Assembly: GCA_030424975.1 (NCBI GenBank)
Contig: JAUHVY010000001.1
Span: forward strand, 555,093 to 619,092
Direction: 5' to 3'
Length of the DNA stretch: 64,000 nucleotides
Source: Alphaproteobacteria bacterium
GTDB lineage: Bacteria > Pseudomonadota > Alphaproteobacteria > Micavibrionales > Micavibrionaceae
The notes beneath the pieces were generated by a model that was not told where the DNA came from, made no database searches, and saw only the letters and a program-made list of their open reading frames with translations. A program made the position numbers and the translations under genes. This document shows positions 35,022 to 42,818 of this stretch, piece by piece; position 1 is the first letter of the stretch; each line of letters starts with the position of its first letter.

Positions 35022-35561
35022 ATGAGTGTTTTCAAGAAATTAACTGACGCGTTTACTGATGCCTTGCAATTATCAAAATTTGCGACAGACAGGTCATTGG
35101 TCAAAAAATTCGCGGGTGCATCGATAACCCGTGAGGATTACCAAGCGTATTCAAAAAATGGTTTAGTTGATGAGTATTTCGGTCATATCAAACTAGATAG
35201 CGCCACGTATTATGGTTTAGATTACAGTTTCACTTTTGAAGATGCCAAGCGTTTAAGTCATTATCAATTGGCCACAGATATTCTCTCATATTTAAAAGAA
35301 GCGGATGTCATTATCGATTTAGATGATCCCAAAAATAAAAAAACTAAAGATATATTGGTTAACGGCATCAGTTCATTCATCTTGAAAAACGATAGGCCCC
35401 CAAATTTGTTGGAACCGTATTGCGATCATCTGGATCTGAGGGCTTTGCTTGATTTTGGTCATGCAAAACAACAAGAGGCCGAGGGAGAGCCAAGAATAAG
35501 TTTTGGTCGCTTAAGTAAGGAGGATTTAGACAATCTTGCTTCTGAAGGTATTGGTTTTTAA
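35022..35561 (+). CDS. Hypothetical protein, 179 residues
   Basis: Family not recognised. The start at 35022 has a good GGAGG seven bases upstream; an earlier ATG at 34965 lies at the foot of the terminator and would add a poorly protein-like leader. The product is mixed alpha/beta, with no signal peptide or transmembrane segment. It has an amphipathic N-terminus (FKKLTDAFTDALQLSKF) and an acidic middle. It converges with the EAL gene, with four bases between stops. No partner can be inferred. Confidence 0.62.
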   Translation: MSVFKKLTDAFTDALQLSKFATDRSLVKKFAGASITREDYQAYSKNGLVDEYFGHIKLDSATYYGLDYSFTFEDAKRLSHYQLATDILSYLKEADVIIDLDDPKNKKTKDILVNGISSFILKNDRPPNLLEPYCDHLDLRALLDFGHAKQQEAEGEPRISFGRLSKEDLDNLASEGIGF

Positions 35562-35565
35562 TTTA

Positions 35566-37191
35566 TTAGGCTGCTGGTTTCTTGTAGTTTGGGCCCTGTT
35601 CAGGTTTTCCGTAGTAGTACCCTTGGCCGTATTCAATGCCCAGTTCTTTCAATGTTGCTGCAATCTCTTTGTTTTCAACATACTCGCCAACAACTTTGAT
35701 TCCTAAATCTTTGCACATTTGTGTTAGGTTTTTCACCATAATGAGGTCACGCTTGTCATTAAGAATATTTTTAATGTACTTCCCGTCAATTTTAACATAA
35801 TCAACATGCATGCTATTGAGGTATTGGAAGGAAGCTGCGCCGGCGCCAAAGTCATCAAGCGCAACCTGAAACCCTTTCTTTTGCAGGTCTTTCACAATAT
35901 CGCCAACAGCTCCAAGTTCCGTGATTTGCGTGGATTCTGTGATTTCAAAAATAACGCGGCTTTTTAAATCATTGTGTACAGCAATTAACCCCATAAGTTT
36001 TAAAAGAAAGTTTTTGTTCGCAATGGATTGTCCGGAAATATTGATCGAAAAACGTTCATTGGTCTGGGAGCGTTTTTCGCTAATATATTTCATTGCACGT
36101 GTGCATACCGCAATGTCAAATTCGGCGGCCATACCGATATCTTCAGCGAACATGACCCATTCAAATGTGTTGCCTTCTTTGAAACGACAAAGCATTTCAT
36201 AATGCGTACATGCCTCATCAGATAAGCGTACAATAGGTTGGAAATGCATTGAAAAATCAAGGTTTTCAATGATGTTTTTGAATTTTTGAATTTTTTGGGT
36301 ATTGGCTACAACATGGGTTTTGAAGTTTGAATTAAGTTTTTCAATGGTCATTTCCATGCCCTTACGCTCAAACTCATTGAGTGTATAGAACAGCGCGCGC
36401 GTAGCATCTCGCTCATCCATGTTTTTCATATCTGTCGCGACGCTTTTAGTATTCACTGTCAGCCCCTCTCCGAACGGGTCATGCTCTTTAGACAGGTTTT
36501 GGATCTTTTCTTTTAGATCTTTTACGTCCATGCCGGATTCATGTAATACACCAAAACGCCCTTGACCAAGTTGGGTTGCGGCTTCTCCATCAATAGATTC
36601 TTCGCATAATAGAGTATCCACAGCATTGGATAGCTTGTCCCACCCCTCTTTGCCGTAACGTTTTAACGCGCGTTCTGTATCGGGCAGGTCAATGAATGTC
36701 ATATCTACGTTTTGTCCTAATTCCGCGGCCATACGTAATGTTTCTTGCGCAGCGTCAATAAAGGATTCTTTGTCTAGCGTTTTGCGTTGTGCGACTTCTT
36801 TTTTAATGCCGCCAATTTGTGCCATGAGTTCATTAGCAACCGCTATACAAACGTAAGTTTTGTTCTGATCCGGCATTATAATGGAGCTAATTAGGATGTT
36901 TTTCTTGTTCGCTTCATGCTTGAAGGAAACCAGCATAGGCCCGCAGCGTAGTCCCGGCTGCGCCTTTTTTAACATTAATTTGAGGGTCATGCGATCTTTG
37001 GCTTTAAAAAGATCTAGCCAATGTGTACCGATAAGTCCTTTTGCAGTATTGTTCCCCGTCAGGCCCTTTACAGCGCCAAGTGCGAATATAACTTTACCCT
37101 CTCCATCTAATTCGAGAAGAAGGTCAGATGTGGCAAACGAGAAAGATAAAAAGCGATCTCTTTGCTGTTTTAGGTCGTCACCTTTAGACAT
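35566..37191 (-). CDS. PAS / degenerate GGDEF / EAL domain protein, probable c-di-GMP phosphodiesterase
   Basis: A cytoplasmic protein of 541 residues. A PAS-like domain covers about 8-120. A GGDEF-like domain (about 150-290) has GQGRF at 209-213 in place of GGDEF, so it should not synthesise c-di-GMP. The EAL domain (about 310-530) has EML (E332) instead of EAL but keeps the metal and catalytic residues: N384, E416, D446-D447, K467, E503 and Q523 (in QGYYYGKP). An active phosphodiesterase is therefore predicted. There is no membrane segment. It sits 1.1 kb from the RTX adhesin gene, a functional link often seen for c-di-GMP-controlled adhesion. Confidence 0.88.
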   Translation of the reverse strand: MSKGDDLKQQRDRFLSFSFATSDLLLELDGEGKVIFALGAVKGLTGNNTAKGLIGTHWLDLFKAKDRMTLKLMLKKAQPGLRCGPMLVSFKHEANKKNILISSIIMPDQNKTYVCIAVANELMAQIGGIKKEVAQRKTLDKESFIDAAQETLRMAAELGQNVDMTFIDLPDTERALKRYGKEGWDKLSNAVDTLLCEESIDGEAATQLGQGRFGVLHESGMDVKDLKEKIQNLSKEHDPFGEGLTVNTKSVATDMKNMDERDATRALFYTLNEFERKGMEMTIEKLNSNFKTHVVANTQKIQKFKNIIENLDFSMHFQPIVRLSDEACTHYEMLCRFKEGNTFEWVMFAEDIGMAAEFDIAVCTRAMKYISEKRSQTNERFSINISGQSIANKNFLLKLMGLIAVHNDLKSRVIFEITESTQITELGAVGDIVKDLQKKGFQVALDDFGAGAASFQYLNSMHVDYVKIDGKYIKNILNDKRDLIMVKNLTQMCKDLGIKVVGEYVENKEIAATLKELGIEYGQGYYYGKPEQGPNYKKPAA

Positions 37192-37215
37192 GAAAACTAG
37201 ATTACATTTTATGTA

Positions 37216-37244
37216 TTGAGTACAGCTAGTAATAATATCATAAA
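37216..37244 (+). promoter_or_regulatory. Weak candidate promoter for mazG
   Basis: TTGAGT (37216-37221), a 17-base spacer and CATAAA (37239-37244) lie about 70 bases before the mazG start. The -10 box is weak; TAAAAT two bases further on is an alternative with a longer spacer. Confidence 0.3.
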
Positions 37245-37311
37245 ATTAGTCATTGTTATGATTTTATTTTTCCGTTTTTATATGGTTACACAAAATTTTT
37301 TAGGATATGTC

Positions 37312-38100
37312 ATGACACGCTACAAAATGGAAGATTTAATTGTTGTTATGCGCGCATTGCGTACACCCGACACAGGGTGCCCATGGGATTTGGAGCAGGA
37401 CTTTAAATCAATCGCACCTTACACGCTTGAGGAAGCGTATGAGGTTGTTGATGCTATTGATCGTGGTGATATGAACGACCTTCGTGAAGAGCTTGGTGAT
37501 TTGCTCTTTCAGTCGGTTTATCACGCGCAGATGGCTTCGGAAGAAAATGCCTTCGATTTGCATGATGTTATCCATGATGTAACGCATAAAATGATAACCC
37601 GCCATCCGCATGTTTTTGGCGATGATGAAGCCCAATCAGCCGATGATGTGGATGAGATTTGGGATCGTCAAAAGGCGCAGGAAAAACCGGAACACGGCGA
37701 AAGTGCATTAGATGGCGTGACTGCGGCCTTGCCCTCTTTGTTAAAAGCGCAGAAGCTACAGAAAAAGGCAGCGAAGGTCGGCTTTGAATGGGATAGTGCG
37801 TTAGATGTTTTGGATAAACTGGAAGAAGAAATCGCAGAGATGCGCGTGGCCATCAAAAATAACGATCTAGATAATCAACAGGAAGAGTTGGGCGATATAC
37901 TGTTTTTACTTGCGAATTATGGCCGAATGATTGATATAAACGCCGAAGAAGCATTGCGCCAATGTAATAATAAATTTGAGCGACGCTTTCGTGGTTTGGA
38001 AAAAGAGCTTCTCATAAAATACGACACCTTGAAGGATTCATCTTTAGTAGAGATGGAGCAAGCGTGGAATAATCAAAAGAAGCTGGAGAAAACCGGGTAG
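37312..38100 (+). CDS. mazG: Nucleoside triphosphate pyrophosphohydrolase MazG
   Basis: Hydrolyses NTPs to NMP and pyrophosphate in the cytoplasm. It has two MazG domains: the first begins RALRTPDTGCPWDLEQDF and contains LEEAYEVVDAI and ELGDLLFQSVYHAQM, with metal-binding Glu and Asp residues; the second contains LEEEIAEMR and EELGDILFLLANYGRM. Length is 262, normal for MazG. The ATG at 37312 is chosen because AGGA lies ten bases upstream and the family N-terminus starts here; an upstream in-frame TTG would add a hydrophobic leader that is out of place. It converges with hflX. Confidence 0.95.
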   Translation: MTRYKMEDLIVVMRALRTPDTGCPWDLEQDFKSIAPYTLEEAYEVVDAIDRGDMNDLREELGDLLFQSVYHAQMASEENAFDLHDVIHDVTHKMITRHPHVFGDDEAQSADDVDEIWDRQKAQEKPEHGESALDGVTAALPSLLKAQKLQKKAAKVGFEWDSALDVLDKLEEEIAEMRVAIKNNDLDNQQEELGDILFLLANYGRMIDINAEEALRQCNNKFERRFRGLEKELLIKYDTLKDSSLVEMEQAWNNQKKLEKTG

Positions 38101-38156
38101 TTTTTATTTATTTTCAATCAGTTTCGTATTTTTATTAACACTATGTTAAATAATGG

Positions 38157-39479
38157 TTATTTGGCATAATCGCCGAATGTGTTTTTGAATTTCTCGGCAT
38201 CTGCAGAGTCTATGCGTATCGAAAGTGATACATGTGTGTCATGATCCTTACGATTGATAATTTCCCCTTTTTCATAAAGCCATGCGAGCGCTTTTCCATC
38301 CGTTACAGGAATTTTCATCTCTAAGCTTTTGTAATTGCGGTTTGTTACCTCGCCAATCATCTCCATCAGGGTAACTACGCCCTGTCCTTTAACCGCGGAA
38401 ATTAGAATTGTCGGGATATGTGCCGTTTTTGATATACGAGTGAATTCCTCACGTGCTTCTTCGTCTAATGCGTCAACTTTGTTATAGACTTCTATGATGC
38501 GTTCATCATTTTCATACTCAACGCCAAGCTCGCCTAATATTTCAATAACATCTTGTTTTTGTTGCATATAATCATCGCGTGATACATCGATGACATGGAC
38601 AATAACATCACCGTAGACAATTTGTTCAAGTGTCGCGCGGAATGCGGCAACCAATGTAGTCGGAAGGTCGGAAATAAACCCGACAGTGTCAGCCAAGATG
38701 GCGTCACGGCCTTGCGGCAACGTGATTTTACGCATCGTTGGATCAAGTGTTGCAAAGGGTAAGTCTTCGGCGAAAACCCCTGCGGAGGTAATACGGTTAA
38801 ACAGCGTTGATTTACCGGCGTTTGTGTATCCGACCAGTGACACGATAGGAAACGGAACACGCGCCCTGCTCTGACGTCCTAAATCACGGGTGCGGCGGAC
38901 ATCATCTAATTCTTTTTTTAATTTCGTAATGCGATCCGCAATTAAACGTCGGTCAATTTCAATTTGTCGTTCACCCGGGCCGCCCATAAATCCTGCTCCG
39001 CCACGTTGCCGTTCAAGGTGTGTCCAAGATCTGACGAGGCGTGACTTTTGGTAGTCTAGTGCCGCTAAATCTACTTGCAGGCGCCCTTCTTTTGTTTGTG
39101 CGCGCGCGCCGAAAATTTCAAGGATTAGGCCGGTACGGTCAATGATCTTGGCGTTCCACTCTTTTTCCAGGTTTCGTTGCTGTACGGGTGATAATGTGCA
39201 ATTAACAATAACAATTGATGGTTCGGCTTGCTCTATGTCGTCGGCGATCTCTTCTCTGATCCCTTTTCCGAAGAACTTACCGGCATCAATTTTTGAATAT
39301 TTCACAACGCGCGTTTGGATCACATTTAACTCAATTGCACGTGCCAAGCCTTCTGCTTCTTCGATAATATCTTCAAGCGCACGTGCAGATGGCCTGTCTT
39401 TATCGACAGGCTGTACAATATAGGCAGTGTCAGGATCTTGGTCCTGAACACCGATAAACATTTTATCTTTATTTTTCAA
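38157..39479 (-). CDS. hflX: GTPase HflX
   Basis: A ribosome-associated GTPase that splits stalled ribosomes in the E. coli model. The HflX N-terminal domain ends with the glycine-rich linker GGAGFMGGPGERQIEIDRR. G1 is GYTNAGKST (about 217-225), G3 is DTVGF in DTVGFISDLP and G4 is NKVD. Length is 440. It lies 42 bases after hfq on the same strand, the classic hfq-hflX order. The C-terminal domain (after about 370) has the usual short strand-helix repeats. Confidence 0.95.
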   Translation of the reverse strand: MKNKDKMFIGVQDQDPDTAYIVQPVDKDRPSARALEDIIEEAEGLARAIELNVIQTRVVKYSKIDAGKFFGKGIREEIADDIEQAEPSIVIVNCTLSPVQQRNLEKEWNAKIIDRTGLILEIFGARAQTKEGRLQVDLAALDYQKSRLVRSWTHLERQRGGAGFMGGPGERQIEIDRRLIADRITKLKKELDDVRRTRDLGRQSRARVPFPIVSLVGYTNAGKSTLFNRITSAGVFAEDLPFATLDPTMRKITLPQGRDAILADTVGFISDLPTTLVAAFRATLEQIVYGDVIVHVIDVSRDDYMQQKQDVIEILGELGVEYENDERIIEVYNKVDALDEEAREEFTRISKTAHIPTILISAVKGQGVVTLMEMIGEVTNRNYKSLEMKIPVTDGKALAWLYEKGEIINRKDHDTHVSLSIRIDSADAEKFKNTFGDYAK

Positions 39480-39521
39480 TGTGATGATGCCTTTGGTGAA
39501 GGCTTCTAACGCCGCTTTATG

Positions 39522-39773
39522 TTATTCGGCGCTGCCTTCATCTTTGCTCTCTTCATTCAAATTCAACGGGCCGCCTGGCATGATTGTTGAAATTGCATGC
39601 TTGTAGATTAGCTGTACGTGAGAATCTCTGCGTAGTAATAAGCAGAAATTATCAAACCAAGTGACAATCCCCTGAAGTTTTACACCGTTCACAAGGAAGA
39701 CTGTTACAGACATTTTTTCTTTACGGATTTTGTTCAAGAAAACGTCTTGGACGTTTTGAATTTTATCGGACAT
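39522..39773 (-). CDS. hfq: RNA chaperone Hfq
   Basis: A hexameric Sm-like protein that pairs small RNAs with mRNAs. Sm1 reads [20 protein letters not shown] and Sm2 contains [10 protein letters not shown], both canonical. Length is 83 with a short acidic tail ([10 protein letters not shown]). It has its own candidate promoter, whose -35 box overlaps a perfect inverted repeat at 39827-39852. hflX follows and is likely co-transcribed. Confidence 0.97.
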   Translation of the reverse strand: MSDKIQNVQDVFLNKIRKEKMSVTVFLVNGVKLQGIVTWFDNFCLLLRRDSHVQLIYKHAISTIMPGGPLNLNEESKDEGSAE

Positions 39774-39809
39774 TTTTACGTGTTCCTAATTATTATTGTT
39801 ATTTTTATC

Positions 39810-39838
39810 AGTATATTTTCTAAACCGTGCATATACAA
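39810..39838 (-). promoter_or_regulatory. Candidate hfq promoter overlapping an inverted repeat
   Basis: On the minus strand TTGTAT (39833-39838), exactly 17 bases and TATACT (39810-39815) form a good sigma-70-like promoter 37 bases before the hfq start. The -35 box lies in the promoter-proximal arm and loop of the perfect inverted repeat 39827-39852. Confidence 0.55.
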
Positions 39839-39852
39839 AAGCGTATATGCAC
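39827..39852. repeat. Perfect 10-bp inverted repeat between the HAD gene and hfq
   Basis: GTGCATATAC (39827-39836), loop AAAAGC and GTATATGCAC (39843-39852) pair perfectly. There is no T-run on the minus strand after it, so it is a poor intrinsic terminator. Because it covers the -35 region of the hfq promoter, an operator is at least as likely as a terminator of the trkA-murI-HAD transcript. Confidence 0.65.
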
Positions 39853-39874
39853 AAACAGTTTTAGAGCAATTATA

Positions 39875-40540
39875 TTAGATTGCAACCAAAAACTCCCTGA
39901 GCTGAGAATAATTATCAAAGCTTATGAGCGGAGGATATTTTTGTAATAAGGCATCGGTATCGGCATGTCCCTTTAAAAAGAGCGCGGGGCATCCTACATC
40001 GTTCGCACAGGCTAAATCATTTTCCGTATCGCCGACATACCAGATGTTTTCGGGCGGGGTGGTAATGCTTGTTCGCTCTAGCGCAAGGCGAAGTGGTGCG
40101 CCGGATGGCTTGTCGGCTTGCGCCTCCCCTGCTCCTATCAGGATTTGAAAGAAATCAGCAAGCCCAGTGTGGCGAAGCTCTTCGGCGATGAAGTTTGCTT
40201 TTTTGTTGCTGACAATTCCCATTGGGATACCGCGATCCGCGAAAAATTCCAAAACGGGTTTTACGTGTGGCAAAACCTGAACATTATGTGCGTTTTCAAA
40301 CACATATTCCTGAAATATCTCCATGGCTTCCAGATGTTTTTCTTTGTAAATTGTGGGATAAAGAACATCACGCGGTTTGCCGAAATATGCTTTGTACTCG
40401 TCTTCTTCAAACGCATTAAAACCTAATTTCACCAGAGTATGATTGTGTGCATCATTTAAAAAACTGTAGCTATCTGCGATTGTTCCGTCCCAATCCCAGA
40501 AGACGGCTTCGGGTAATTTTTTTGCGTTAGATTGGCTCAT
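39875..40540 (-). CDS. HAD-family hydrolase (phosphoglycolate phosphatase-like)
   Basis: A haloacid-dehalogenase phosphatase. Motif I is FWDWDGTIADS with nucleophile Asp16 and acid Asp18; motif II is GIVSNK; motif III and IV are ADKPSGAPL and YVGDTENDLACA. A helical cap lies between motifs I and II (subclass I). The start at 40540 is chosen because AGGGAGG lies five bases upstream; the longer upstream frame adds a leader that overlaps murI. Length is 221. The ATGA overlap with murI shows translational coupling. The substrate is unknown; a Gph-like role is one option. Confidence 0.85.
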   Translation of the reverse strand: MSQSNAKKLPEAVFWDWDGTIADSYSFLNDAHNHTLVKLGFNAFEEDEYKAYFGKPRDVLYPTIYKEKHLEAMEIFQEYVFENAHNVQVLPHVKPVLEFFADRGIPMGIVSNKKANFIAEELRHTGLADFFQILIGAGEAQADKPSGAPLRLALERTSITTPPENIWYVGDTENDLACANDVGCPALFLKGHADTDALLQKYPPLISFDNYSQLREFLVAI

Positions 40541-41373
40541 GATGCCTCCCTGATATATGTGTTTGAAGTGGCACAAAAGCGTGTGCATTCTAAAGCTATA
40601 TCGCTTTTGTAGATTGCCTTTGCGGCATGCTTATATCCATCCGTCATATCACTGATAAGGAATTCAATTTGTCCTTTATTGGTGATTTTATCTGCGATTT
40701 CCGGATGGCGGTGCAGATAATCAGATAGCTTATCGGGGATGATTTCATCCTGAGAGATAATATCAACATCCGCACCGATCAGCGATGCGATTTTGTCCTT
40801 TAGATACGGGTAATGCGTACAGCCCAAGATGAGGCATTCAATATTTTTATCATCAAACGCATTTAAATAATGCGCGAGGATCGGATCGATCCATGGCATA
40901 CCTTTATTTTCGATGAGCGGCACAAGTAAGGGGGTGTTTTCCTGAAAAATTTTAATCTCAGGATCAATTTTTTTGAGTTCATCTTCAAAAATGTTTGATT
41001 TAACCGTGTAGTTCGTAGCGATTACGCCAAGGCGCTTATACCCCTTATCTATTGCACATTCCAATGTGGGCACGACAACGCCAAGGATACGGCGATGTGC
41101 ATAGGGGCTGCTTGGTAGGTATTCTTGTTGCAGTCGCCTCAGAGCAGATGCACTGACGGTATTGCAGGCTGTAATAATTAGATTACAATCTTGTTCGAAT
41201 AAAAATTCAATTGCGCGCTTGCTGTATGCGTAAATCGTTTCAGATGATTTGTTTCCATACGGCAGATGTAGCGTGTCGCCGAAATACAATATATCGATAT
41301 CCGGCATTTTTTCACGGATGGATTTGGCTATTACCAGCCCCCCCAGTCCTGAATCGAAAATGCCGAGTTTCAT
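40537..41373 (-). CDS. murI: Glutamate racemase
   Basis: Interconverts L- and D-glutamate for peptidoglycan. The two catalytic cysteines are C70 (ACNTVSASALRR) and C183 (LGCTHYPYL), and the N-terminal IFDSGLGGL is the family signature. Length is 278. It lies 21 bases after trkA and overlaps the HAD gene by four bases. Confidence 0.95.
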   Translation of the reverse strand: MKLGIFDSGLGGLVIAKSIREKMPDIDILYFGDTLHLPYGNKSSETIYAYSKRAIEFLFEQDCNLIITACNTVSASALRRLQQEYLPSSPYAHRRILGVVVPTLECAIDKGYKRLGVIATNYTVKSNIFEDELKKIDPEIKIFQENTPLLVPLIENKGMPWIDPILAHYLNAFDDKNIECLILGCTHYPYLKDKIASLIGADVDIISQDEIIPDKLSDYLHRHPEIADKITNKGQIEFLISDMTDGYKHAAKAIYKSDIALECTRFCATSNTYIREAS

Positions 41374-41394
41374 GATGCGTCCTGTTGTATGGAT

Positions 41395-42771
41395 TTAGAA
41401 AAGATCAACATGCGCCGCCAGCATTTTTTCAATCTCTCTGGCCTTTTCCTGAGGTGACAGGATAACAGCAATGTCATCGGCCTGAATTTCGACATGAGGT
41501 TTTGGCATGATAACATCATTTCCGCGAATAATCGCGCCGATAATTGTACCTGCCGGCAGGTCTAACTCTGCCAATTTCTTGTGTACGACTCGTGAAGCGC
41601 TGGAAACCTGAATTTCCATTACTTCTGCTTGACCGTCGCGAATATTATGAATGCCCATAATGCGGCCGCGTCTGACATGTTGCATGACGTTCGAAACAAT
41701 AATTGATTTTGGAGAGATTAGCGCATCAATCCCTAAAGGTCCGACAAGCGGATAATACGCCTTATTATTCACCAGAGTTACAACGCGCTTACATCCGTAT
41801 TGCTTCGCCAAGAGTGAGCCTAGAATATTGCTCTCGTCATCATTCATCAGAGCGATATACGTTTCTGCCTGCGAAACTGCAGCTTCGTTCATAATATCAC
41901 GCTCTAGCGTATTACCGTTCAGGATAATTATGTTTTCGAGCTGCTCACTCAGATAGTTTGCGCGTGCTTCGTTATGTTCAATCACCTTAAGCTGTATACC
42001 GTGCAAATCGTGTTGCAAACGTTTGATCAGTGAAAGACCAATATTACCGCCGCCTGAAATAATGATGCGGCGTGCCTCTTTTTCTAAATGTCCAAATGCT
42101 GCCATCACGCGGCGCAAATGTTTGCTGTCGAGAACGATAAAGGCTTCGTCGCCTACTTCCAGGGTGTCCGTTTCATCAGGGGTAATCGTTTTATTGTTAC
42201 GTGTAATGGAAACGATCGAGAATGACAGATCAGGAAAAAGTTTATCAAGTTGCCCAAGCGGTGTATGTAAAATCGGGCAATCCTCCATACAAATAACGCC
42301 AACTAGATGTGCCTTACCATTTGCCATACGCACAGCGTTTGTCGTACCTGGTGTTGATAGGCGCTGTGAAATATCATCTGCCACCAAAATCTCGGGTGAT
42401 ATGATTACGTCAATGGGCATATGCGCGCGGCTGAACAGGTTCGACCAAGACGGATCGAGGTAGTTCTGTCGGCGTATACGCGCGATTTTCTTTGGTACAC
42501 CAAAAAGTGAGTGTGCAACCTGACAGGCAACCATATTGGTTTCATCATTCTCAGTTACCGCAATGATCATATCGCTTTCATTCGCGCCTGCCGCGCTGAG
42601 TGTATTCGGATCCGATACGTGGCCGACAACGGTGTTAACATCAATCGTATTGCTAATTTGGGAGAGTACGGCAGGATTTGCGTCAACAACGGTTACATCG
42701 TTTGATTCCTTAGACAGATATGCGGCAATACTGTATCCAACCTGATCTGCTCCACAAATAATAACTCTCAT
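41395..42771 (-). CDS. trkA: Trk system potassium transporter, regulatory subunit TrkA
   Basis: A cytoplasmic NAD-binding subunit that gates TrkH/TrkG potassium channels. It has two RCK units in tandem: the first starts MRVIICGADQVGYSIAAYL, the second ARRIIISGGGNIGLSLIK at about residue 230, each followed by a TrkA_C domain. Length is 458, as usual. It follows ntrX by 47 bases on the same strand; the ntrYX-trkA-hfq order is typical of alphaproteobacteria. TrkH is not in the window. Confidence 0.95.
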   Translation of the reverse strand: MRVIICGADQVGYSIAAYLSKESNDVTVVDANPAVLSQISNTIDVNTVVGHVSDPNTLSAAGANESDMIIAVTENDETNMVACQVAHSLFGVPKKIARIRRQNYLDPSWSNLFSRAHMPIDVIISPEILVADDISQRLSTPGTTNAVRMANGKAHLVGVICMEDCPILHTPLGQLDKLFPDLSFSIVSITRNNKTITPDETDTLEVGDEAFIVLDSKHLRRVMAAFGHLEKEARRIIISGGGNIGLSLIKRLQHDLHGIQLKVIEHNEARANYLSEQLENIIILNGNTLERDIMNEAAVSQAETYIALMNDDESNILGSLLAKQYGCKRVVTLVNNKAYYPLVGPLGIDALISPKSIIVSNVMQHVRRGRIMGIHNIRDGQAEVMEIQVSSASRVVHKKLAELDLPAGTIIGAIIRGNDVIMPKPHVEIQADDIAVILSPQEKAREIEKMLAAHVDLF

Positions 42772-42818
42772 TTTAAATCTTCCGTTTTATTCTTCTTCGT
42801 TTTATGTCGGGGAGTGTA

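Noticed and set aside
38101-38156. Bidirectional terminator between mazG and hflX
   Set aside because: The AT-only imperfect stem (TTATTAACA/TGTTAAATAA) has no GC core; it may end transcripts but cannot be supported.
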